Shown here in pieces: positions 22,501 through 31,943 of a DNA stretch of 64,000 nucleotides (its first letter is position 1; each line of letters opens with the position of its first letter). Both the position numbers and the translations under genes were made by a program. The notes below the pieces were generated by a model. It saw nothing but the letters and a program-made list of their open reading frames with translations. It ran no database searches and was not told where the DNA came from. This DNA comes from Apostichopus japonicus (taxonomy: Eukaryota > Echinodermata > Holothuroidea > Aspidochirotida > Stichopodidae), in the NCBI RefSeq assembly GCF_037975245.1, contig NC_092571.1, positions 11,293,917 to 11,357,916 on the forward strand. Direction: 5' to 3'.

Positions 22501-25500
22501 GTTTGTTGTTTATTTGTTATATTTCCTGGTGTCTTCTTTTTGAAATAGGTTCGGTTACGTGTTCCACCTCCAATCTTAGGTGTTTGAACCTGTTTTGAAG
22601 TAATTAAAATGGGTAAAGCACATAACCATGTAATATCTTAATGATTAAAGAAAACATTGTAACAATATTTCTTTAAATGAATAATTCAACTGTAATTATA
22701 TCTGTATATTTATATGACAAGATTTACAGAAAGTAGAAGCAATGGATTGGCTTTAATATCCGCTGATGAGTTTACCTCGGTGTTGTTAACGACCTCTTCG
22801 GCAGTAGTTGTAGCCTTCATGGTTGATATAACCAAGATGTCGGCATCAATCCACGCTTTGACAGTCGCTTCAACTTTGGTTGTAGATTTAAACTCGGATT
22901 CGGTATCAACCTCTTCGTTGGTAGTCGTTTCAACCTCGGCAGTGCACTTCAACTCGGTTTCGGTGTCAACCACTTCGTTGGTAGTCGTTTCAACTTCGGT
23001 AGTGCACTTCAACTCGGTTTCGGTGTCAACCTCTTCGCAGGTAATCGTTTCAACCTCGGTAGTGCTTTTCAACTCGGTTTCGATGTCAACCACTTCGTTG
23101 GTAGTCGTTTCAACCTCGGTAGCACACTTCAACTCAGTTTCGGTGTCAACCACTTCGTTGGTAGTCGTTTCAACGTCGGTAGTGCACTTCAACTCAGTTT
23201 CGGTGTCAACCACTTCGTTGGTGGTCGTTTCAACCTCGGTATTGCACTTCAACTCGGTTTCAATGTCTACAGTTGTTTCGGCTTCCTTTAAAGACTTTGC
23301 TGCCCTCTTTCTTTCCTGGTGAGTAAAACACATTGTCAAAATAAATCCAATAAACTTCTTCTAAAGGCCCACAGCCAACTGCTTACTGATACAACCTATG
23401 AACATAAGTTATCCAAAGTAATGTTTCTTGGAATGTTTCATCGACATTTCCTAAAATATACTAAATGTAAACATAATTACTTTGACAATATGCTTGATTA
23501 AACATTTAGTTAATATAGTGAGAAGAACCAATTTCAACTCCTTTCTGATTATTATGGTAAACAAGGCTCGTTTATGAAGCTTCTCTCTCTCTGTTGTAAT
23601 CATAATCTCTTTTATTCAGCAAATTTGGAGGCCACAGAAATATCAACGACCCAACATCTGTATTATCTAAGAGTCTATATCGTTTGTCCGACATCCACAC
23701 GCGTAATGCATAGTGATACGTTAGGAAATGAAATCTAAGAAATTCATACCGACATAGACGACCCCTATCTAGTATACAAGATATGCCTTTCTCACCTTTT
23801 GCCTCTTTCTTCTAGCAAGACGTCTCGATCTCTTTTTATTAGTAGCTTCCTCTCTTTGTTCGCCAAACTGCCTTTCTATGCTTTGATTGGCTGATATTGT
23901 GACGTCTGTGTTCTCTTTCTTGCTTTGATTGGCTGTTACATTAGTATCTTTGGATTCAAAGATGTTCAGTGCTTTCTTTATTTCGTCTTCGATCTTATTG
24001 CACAATCGTTCTTCCTCACCGACATTTCCGTCAACTTTCTGTTATCAACATGCATGGAAAACAATTTTACACATCAGCTTACAGTCACTTACGTTCAGGA
24101 TTGACTGGGGTTCTGGCTATCATGTCTTGGCTTCAAATAATTTACAAGCGACTCCTCCCTAGCTCCGCCTATCCCCAGTCTCCCCCTCCTTCTCTTTCTC
24201 TCTACAAACACACCCACACACAGGATGGGCAACCTCTAGGTACCCCAAAACGACAACAATTTTAAAATAAAAGCACAACCGTTTCAAGGATCTTACAGAC
24301 AAACATTGATGCTAGATTACATTTTCTCAATATATTCATTAGATGTTTCATCAAGCATATTGTCAAATTAATTATGCTTACATTTAGTTTATTTGGGAAA
24401 TGTCGATTAAACATTCCAAGGCAATATTACTTTGGATAACTTATGTTTATAGGTTGTATCAGTAAGCAGTTGGCTGTGGGCCTTTAGACGCAGTTGAATA
24501 GATTTATTTTGACAATATGGATGCGTCTGTATTTTGGATGTCTGCATGATGCGGGAGAGTAACGGTCAAGTTGATGGTCTCGAGATGGTCAGCAAATAGA
24601 GCTCTCACCTGTTTATTTCTGAATTTCTTGGTATTATTCAGATTTTTCTTGTAAACCACTGGAACCTGCCACTGGAGTTGTTGCGGTAGTGCTGGTGTAA
24701 CTCCTATTCGATATCTCCGAGGTTTGCGTGATTGATTCTGGATCAAGAAAGAACACGAGAAAACGTATATTTCCTAAGGGAAACTAAACCACTTGATTTC
24801 TACAAAATATTGATATTTTCTACCGATAGGATATTCTTAAAGTATACTACTTGGTCTAGAAGAGTTCATTGCTTGTACCGTTACCATGTAAGGAGATGTG
24901 AAGAATTCTCGCCGTTTTGTTTCCTGATATTTCGTTGTTCTGGCTTTCTGTTGATGACCCATTTTCCTTGTTTCTTTATTTTCCTTGTCCGTTTGTTGTT
25001 TATTTGTTATATTTCCTGGTGTCTTCTTTTTGAAATAGGTTCGGTTACGTGTTCCACCTCCAATCTTAGGTGTTTGAACCTGTTTTGAAGTAATTAAAAT
25101 GGGTAAAGCACATAACCATGTAATATCTTAATGATTAAAGAAAACATTGTAACAATATTTCTTTAAATGAATAATTCAACTGTAATTATATCTGTATATT
25201 TATATGACAAGATTTACAGAAAGTAGAAGCAATGGATTGGCTTTAATATCCGCTGAGGAGTTTACCTCGGTGTTGTTAACGACCTCTTCGGCAGTAGTTG
25301 TAGCCTTCATGGTTGATATAACCAAGATGTCGGCATCAATCCACGCTTTGACAGTCGCTTCAACTTTGGTTGTGGATTTAAACTCGGATTCGGTATCAAT
25401 CTCTTCTTTGGTAGTCGTTTCAACCTCGGCAGTGCACTTCAACTCGGTTTCGGTGTCAACCACTTCGTTGGTAGTCGTTTCAACTTCGGTAGCGCACTTC

Positions 25501-28384
25501 AACTCGGTTTCGGTGTCAACCACTTCGTTGGTAGTCGTTTCAACCTCGGCAGTGCACTTCAACTCGGTTTCGATGACAACCTCTTCGTTGGAAGTCGTTT
25601 CAACATCGGTAGCGCACTTCAACTCGGTTTCAGTATCAACCACTTCGTTGGTAGTCGTTTCAACCTCGGCAGTGCACTTCGACTCGGATTCGGTGTCAAC
25701 CACTTCGTTGGTAGTCGTTTCAACCTCGGTAGCGCACTTCAACTCGGTTTCGGTGTCAACCTCTTCGTTGGTAGTCGTTTCAACTTCGGATGTGCACTTC
25801 AACTCAGTTTCGGTGTCAACCTCTTCGTGAGTAGTCGTTTCAACCTCAGTGATAAACTTCAACTCAGTTTCGGTGTCAGCCACATCGTTGGTAGTCGTTT
25901 CAACAATCGTAGCGCACTTCAACTCGGTTTCGGTGCCAACCTCTTCGTAGGTAGTTGTTTCAACCTCGGTAGTGCACTTCAATTCGGTTTTGGTGTCAAC
26001 CACTTCGTTGGTAGTCGTTTCAACCTCGGTAGTGCTTTTCAACTCGGTTTCGGTGTCAACCACTTCGTTGGTAATCGCTTCAACCTCGGTAGCGCACTTC
26101 AACTCGGTTTCGGTGTCAACCACCTCTTTGGTTGTCGTTTCAACCTCGGTAGTGCACTTCAACTGGGTTTCGGTGTCAACCTCTTCGTTGGTAGTCGTTT
26201 CAACCTTGGATGTGCACTTCAACTCGGTTTCGATGACAACCTCTTCGTTGGAAGTCGTTTCAACCTCGGTAGCGCACTTCAACTCGGTTTCGGTGTCAAC
26301 CACTTCGATGGTAATCGCTTCAACCTCGGTAGCGCACTTCAACTCGGTTTCGGTGTCAACCACTTCGTTGGTTGTCGTTTCAACCTCGGCAGTGCAATTC
26401 AACTCGGTTTCGGTGTCAACCTCTTCGTTGGTAGTCGTTTCAACCTCGGTAGCGCACTTCAACTCGGTTTCGGTGTCAACCTCTTCGTTGGTAGTCGTTT
26501 CAACCTCGGTAGGGCACTTCAACTCGGTTTCGGTTTCAACTACTTCGTTGGTTGACGTTTCAATCTCGGTAGCGCACTTTAAATCGGTTTCGGTGTCATC
26601 CTCTTCGTTGGTAGTCGTTTCAACCTCGGTAGGGCACTTCAACTGGGTTTCAATGTCTGCAACTGCAATTGTCTCAACCTCCGCGTTAGTGTGAACATTC
26701 GTGGTTTTCTCTACCGCTGTAGTAAAATCTGCTACGATGGTCTCGTCATTCTTGGAGGTCCCGATGACTTTATGAATATTTTCTCCAAACACCATCAAGT
26801 CAGCAGCTGTCATATGAACAAGAAATAGTAGCTTTTGTGTCTTAAAATAATATACACTTAGGTTAAAATTAGTGAACTGTTTGATAGTTAAATGCATGAA
26901 GGGATCCGGAGGAAAGCGCATCAAATGCACATACATACAAACAAATAATCACAAACATATTAGATATCACCTAATATATTCTTATTTGATTAATTGCTCA
27001 ATATGATTAACAGACATGGAAGAGTGAAATTATCACTAAATAGCTTCAATTTTATACTGTTATTTATCAACCGAAACCTTATACCAGCGAACTTTATATT
27101 CATTACAAGGCCCGTACGGGGCGTCCCCCCCCCCCCCGACACCCACACTCCCCAAGAAAATACATCTCTCCATTTTCGCTTTAATTTTAAATTTACTTTG
27201 GGTAAAATAATTCCGTTTTTTTCAGCAGTTTATAAGCTGGAGGTAGTGGCAGGCGAGTTCAATTTATCTTGCACTATTGTCAAAACCGTATAAAAATTAG
27301 AATTATGTAATGGTTGGAATGTTTTTAATGTGAAGGAATATTTGGATTTTTCGACTTTTGTCTTAAGTTTCTTCGAAAAATGACAATGTTAGCGCACCTT
27401 TCGTTTCTCCAAGATGTTTCTTATCAAGGCCAGATTTCTTGCAAAAAGATCGCGATTTCTGCTTCATCCCAGCCTGTAAACGTTGGGCATTTTTTCGAGC
27501 CTCAATTTCAGCAAGATATCGTTTGCAGAGTCTCGCAGCCCGATCCCTAGATCGTCTCGTCATTATCCGCTGTCTTGCATTTTGTTTACCTGGACGAAGG
27601 GTACCTGAAACATATAAGCCTCTGTACTTAAATAACATACATCCATGTTTAGGCATGCGGTATAGTCAAGAAGATTTCAAGACCCAGGTGAGCACATGGT
27701 CGGAAACATTTGTAAATAGTTGCCCTTATGTTTTCTTCAGTGTCCTTTTGTTTTTATTCATTGAAATCAACATTCAATTCTAAACAAATCGTCCAACCAT
27801 GTTTTTTTCAAAGTACAATACACTTTGAACGTATAAGAAAGGCGCAGCTTTTATCCTCATCACTTATGGATTATTTATTAACCTAGCTATATACGACAAA
27901 GTTTGGATATTTTTTCTATACTGTAGTGTCATATTCCTCTCCCAAGAGCACTCCTATTGTCAGTACGAGCAGTATGAATATCATGTTTCTATCATATCAA
28001 GGTTAGAAACTGTTTGTACTGTCAATACCAGTGCTTTGAAGCACGACATTTGAATTCAGTTTAGACAGGTATGAGCATTAGGCAATTATCCCAACTGGCT
28101 GTATATACTGTACTGTAAAAACTAATTTCTTACTTGTATGAGATTTAAGATATCTTTTTTAATCCGTACTATGTCATGTAAAACGCAACGCAAGAACGTT
28201 CAGGAACACAGGGATTGCGCCACCTATGGCCATATTGTAACCGGCACACCTCTGAGATCTGGCGCCTAATATAAGTCTTGAAAATGAACTACATAATCTT
28301 ACCTTCTCGACGTTTCCAAGGCAATATCCCAAATATCCAAATTAATATGAAAGCAACGACGAAAATGACGTCTTCAGCAGCCAT
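19542..28384 (-). CDS. Membrane-anchored acidic 20-residue-repeat protein, modular exons
   Basis: Exons in transcript order: 28384-28303, 27604-27398, 26806-25266, 24737-24609, 24038-23796, 23315-22776, 22247-22119, 21548-21306, 20825-19566. All have AG/GT borders. The first two junctions are phase 1 and all later ones phase 0; the sum is 1458 codons. Exon 1 starts at ATG 28384 and encodes one hydrophobic helix (VIFVVAFILIWIFGIL) followed by KRR, a likely signal anchor with a cytosolic C-terminus. Exon 2 is strongly basic (TRRSRDRAARLCKRY). Exons 3, 6 and 9 hold about 22, 8 and 17 repeats like TEVETTTNEVVDTETELKC. Between them lie a basic module (NQSRKPRRYRIG...) and a module ending KKRSRRLARRKRQK. 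After exon 9 a consensus donor (AAAAAG/GTAAGG) suggests another exon; without it the frame ends at 19542. Function unknown. Confidence 0.7.
19566..20825 (-). CDS. Repeat exon 9 fused to the basic tail module
   Basis: The acceptor TTTTACTCACCAG is followed by ERKRAAKSLKEAETT, then about 17 units of the 20-residue acidic repeat (60-bp DNA period), then the LCNKIEDEIKKALNIF module ending in RRLARRKRKK. Here repeat and tail are one exon. In the other copies they are separated by introns and the NQSRK exon, so this copy probably lost or never had that intron. A five-unit higher-order period is visible: units with SEKVDTENELKC and TYEVVDIET recur five units apart. Length is 420 codons, phase 0 at both ends. 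Confidence 0.7.
20838..22020. repeat. Inverted repeat pair (about 180-bp arms), duplicated at 23328-24510
   Basis: Arm 20838-21020 and arm 21850-22020 are reverse complements with roughly 90 percent identity by eye. Shared blocks include AAAGGCCCACAGCCAACTGC, TTACTGATACAACCTAT and ATAAGTTATCCAAAGTAAT. The spacer is about 830 bp and contains the LCNKIED exon. The pair is repeated intact in the second 2490-bp unit. A related direct copy of one arm edge lies at 19254-19330. Confidence 0.8.
22776..23315 (-). CDS. Repeat exon 6 (short acidic block)
   Basis: It has the same acceptor and first residues (ERKRAAKSLK) as exon 9 and the same end (AWIDADILVIS...NNTE, donor GTAAAC) as exon 3, so it is a hybrid of the two. 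It holds about eight 20-residue units and 180 codons, phase 0 at both ends. The hybrid structure fits unequal crossing-over inside the 60-bp repeats. Confidence 0.7.
25266..26806 (-). CDS. Repeat exon 3 (long acidic block)
   Basis: The acceptor TTGTTCATATGACAG precedes it. After a unique lead-in (AADLMVFGENIHKVIG...) come about 22 units of a 20-residue repeat rich in Glu, Thr and Val with one Cys (LKC) in most units. It ends AWIDADILVIS...NNTE before the donor GTAAAC. It holds 513 codons after two bases that complete a split codon. Confidence 0.7.
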
Positions 28385-29396
28385 TTAATAATCACCGTGT
28401 AAATTATTTTCTTTAAATAGTTCGCTATACGTGCACAATAAGTAAACGTATCAGTAAGTATGATGTGTATGTGTTTACTGTACTGTATATGTATCCTTAC
28501 AATTTCGTTGTACAGTGATACGTCCTCTGTGACGTACCTACTTTAGAAACACTTGATTGGTCCAAAGTAGAACGCACAGACTGATCCCTTCCAGATGTTT
28601 CTTAGCCCTCTGTGACGTAGTGCGAAACGTAAGATCGAGTCAACAGTTGCTATTGGCTATTCTTTTTATTAGCACGTATCGGGCAGAATGGCAACATAAC
28701 GAGGACGCGCTCGTCGTCAACTCCAAATATATTGTATGGCGTCGTATGCTCTAGTATACTAACTTGTGTACTTCTCACACACACAAAAATAGAAATATGA
28801 AGCCAGAGCACGCACCCGCCGGCACGCGCATGCTTTTAATAACATGGCTTTATACTGTGCGTTCGTATACACTTAATGATGATACAAACTAGCGCATATA
28901 CGCGCGTTTATTTGTTTGCTTTGCTGATAGTTTAAATTTCTTGAAACTGCCTTGTCGTGTGTCAAAGATCGCGATCAAAACTAAATGTGAAGAAAGAAAT
29001 TATGAAAATCCTACCAAATATCACAATTAATTTGCAGAAGAAAGTATGGCGTATTTCGTAAATATGTTTATGAAAAAGTACAAAAGCAGGCGCGTATTCA
29101 GGGGCGTTGAAGCGGCCCCCCCCCCCGGGTAAATGTCAAAACAAAAGGACAGAAGGGTTTCACTTTCATTAAGAAGTCAAGTATCTAATTGCGCCGAGGC
29201 GTCGTACAAGAGACTCTGGCTGAAGAGCGCGTGATTCGCCAACGTGGCCACGCATCAAAAGCTTTGAGTATCGAATGAGCATGTGCGAATTTAGTTTACG
29301 CCAAACAATTAATGTGCCTGGCAACCGCACGCTTCAGATATTCAAATAGACCTACAATTTTTTTGTATGATGAAGAAAGAATGAAACATTTCTTAT

Positions 29397-29400
<4 letters not shown>
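28385..29400. promoter_or_regulatory. Upstream region of the acidic-repeat gene, no coding seen
   Basis: Minus-strand transcription should start somewhere above 28384. A CCAATCA box lies on the minus strand at about 28554-28560, and TGACGT motifs occur near 28530 and 28612. From about 29088 a CAGGCGCGTATTCAGGGGCG end plus a C-run marks one edge of a transposon related to those at 36.5-38.6 kb. The promoter assignment is inference from position. Confidence 0.3.
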
Positions 29401-29457
<57 letters not shown>

Positions 29458-29579
29458 AAAACGTAATGAGTTGGAAAATCCAGAACAGTGAAAAAAAAAC
29501 TTCCGGCCTCCACCGGGATTCGAACCCAGGCCACTCGCTTAGTATGCCGTTACCCTAGTAACCACTAGGCTATGAACGC
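29401..29579 (-). mobile_element. tRNA-like SINE with (TA)n tail
   Basis: On the minus strand, 29579-29506 (74 nt) has a Pol III A box (TAGCCTAGTGGTT) and B box (GGTTCGAATCC). It forms a TPsiC arm (CTGGG/CCCGG around TTCGAAT) and an acceptor stem with one mismatch (GCGTTCA with TGGAGGC). The anticodon arm does not fold cleanly. A short unique stretch follows and then an uninterrupted (TA)n run at 29455-29401. A tRNA-derived SINE is more likely than a working tRNA gene. Confidence 0.6.
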
Positions 29580-29869
29580 TGATTGTATGTCCAGAGGTTC
29601 GAAACCGGTAAGGAAGGTCGTAATCCCACTGTAGGTTACAAGTTGTCACCTGCATCGTAAAAATTGAATAAGAATCATATCCGAATATCCCAATTTATTT
29701 GCAAAACATGTCGACTACTTTATCTCAAAATTTCCACTGCAGTGTGATTTTTTTCTTTCGTCATAAGGGATGGGCTGCTGTTCATGAACTATTGCATGAA
29801 CCTTTCCTGACAAGTAGCCTATATTGCATAATATAATCACTTGGGTGAAGGTCTCCCTTACCGAAATTC

Positions 29870-30170
29870 AAGATCTTGGCCGGATATAAAAATCCAGATC
29901 TGGCCCAGATCTGGAATTTTAATCTGGGCTAGATCTGCTCCAGATCTGGAATTTATATCTTGCCAGATAAAAAAATTGGGCAAATATAACTTGATATAAA
30001 ATAAACTTTTTATGGCCAATATAAAAAAAAAAAAAGATCTGGCTAAATGTTTTGCCATCCATATCTGGGCCAGATACAACTTTATCTGGTTGATATATTA
30101 AAAAAAAAAAACCAGATAATCCAGTTATATCTGGTTCTACATGGCCATATAAATCTTTATCTGTAATGTG
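29870..30170. repeat. CCAGATCTGG-type palindromic repeat patch
   Basis: Many forward and inverted copies of CCAGATCTGG, GCCAGATAAA and TATCTGG within 300 bp. It contains no gene. It looks like a transposable-element remnant or a clustered palindrome family. Confidence 0.6.
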
Positions 30171-31924
30171 GAATAACTGTATGTAAGCGGGTTATGTCGA
30201 TCAAATAGGAAATCAGTGGCCAAAACTGGATTAGAATTGAGAGTAACTTTCCAGCGTGATCATCTGTACTGGGTATGGAGACCCATACAGAGAGCAAGAC
30301 ACGCAAAATAGAAACACAGTACTCAACTGGATTGGAATATAGTAGAAATATGTAATGTGCATGCACATTACACATTTTTACTATACTTTAACAAAACCTT
30401 TGCAAACTGATATTTAATACATGTATTCGAATTTTGGGCCCAGGTAAATCATATTACTTACTTAAATAAACTGGCATCGCACTGTTTGTACAGTAAATGG
30501 CCATTTACACCGCCCAGTCCTCCTAAAAGAGCAGAATATAAGAACGGTCCTCCCCAAATTGTGAATTCTGAACACAAAACGGTAGGGTCTCGTTTAATTT
30601 TAGCATTATTTCTTCACTTGTCATTTCATAATGCAAACAGAGACACATTATAAACCATAATAGCGCCACCAATTCTAACTCGATTGGCAGGTTGAAAAAT
30701 TACTGAAACCAAAGAGTTTTATTTTAGGATTGGAAACAATCGAGGATACTTTTCCATGATTCACGTAAGATGAACTAAAAGCCTCGTTGAAAAGGGTAGC
30801 TGGTGCAGTTATTCTGGGCAGGTATGTGTTAAATCCCGAGATCGAATTGCTATAGGCTAAATAGACTGCTGATTAAGTTGTGGTACACTAGTTACCGATC
30901 AGTATCAAGTGAAACAATCAAAAGTCTAATCTACAGTCGTGCCTAACCTAGCCTAGGGCCTAAGCTTCGTTCGCATACAGAGTAAAGCTCAAGTAGGCCT
31001 AGGCTATGTGTTACAGCATTAGGCTTAGTAGCTGGGGCCTAGATTTGCGACACAGCCAGTAAGTATATACAGGTATAACGTCAGTGTTATTGTTAACTGA
31101 AGAGTGCCCAATCAGTGTATCCTAACTGGTAATGTTACTGTAGTGTAAGTCCTAACGTTTTACATAAGATGTAACAACACTCTGCCACTAGGCTAGGGAA
31201 GAGTGCCTAGGCTTAGACTAGGCAAAGATGTTCTAGCCTACATCAGATTCATACATGGCAACGTTTTCATACAGTGTATCCAACACAGTATGATTATAAA
31301 TTATGGGCGTATACAATGTTTGGGTGGCCAGTACATGATTCAGTAATTGAAGCAGTAAAGCTTACAGTAACAGGCCTATAGGCCTAGACTCAAGTGCTAA
31401 GTTTTGCTTGGCCTTCTTCAAGTGATACAGTAGGTAGTAGTAGGCTATACACTGGCAAAGTGCAGTGTCTATCAATGATTTAATATTATTATTATTAAAT
31501 CTTTCAAAGGCACACATTCTAATCTTGGCCCAGGTAATCGTATTTGCATGTACTCATACTTTATCATAGTAACCTGTGCGTGTAGCCTACTCACCCCCAT
31601 AGTTTTACTTTTCGTAAATTTTGAATACTGGCAGTCTAGGCCTAAAGTATACTGAGTGTAAGTTTAAATAGGTTACTCATGCTCAGAAAGGTTCTACTTT
31701 TACTCATAGCAATTATTTAGGACTGGTACTATGAGTCTGGCTTTGTTCTATACAAGAGAAAGACAATGAAGTTTTGCATGACTGTCATCGTGGCTCAGAT
31801 TTTGTATTTATTTATTTTGCTTTTTTGTAATGTGCTATAATGTGTTACACATCTAAATTATAGAAAGGTAAACCATGATTAGCACTACATTTTGTAATAT
31901 GAGCATTTTGTGTCCCTCATACAG
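30171..31924. other. Intergenic and 5' flank of CEP104
   Basis: No coding exon seen. There are many AGGCCTA/TAGGCCT motifs between 30950 and 31650. A non-coding first exon of CEP104 is expected here, because its first coding exon begins at a splice acceptor. One candidate donor is GGGCAG/GTATGT near 30820. Confidence 0.4.
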
Positions 31925-31943
31925 GTGTTTCCCTCAATGAACA

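Larger units (their letters stand above)
20770..25390. repeat. 2490-bp tandem duplication, nearly identical
   Basis: The segment from about 20770 to 22900 recurs 2490 bp later (about 23260-25390) with only a few visible differences (for example A/G at 21133 versus 23623-side sequence CTCTGTTG, and TGATGAG versus TGAGGAG at 22764/25254). Both ends lie inside the 60-bp minisatellite exons. The unit contains one acidic repeat exon end, the NQSRK exon, the LCNKIED exon and their introns. Confidence 0.9.
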
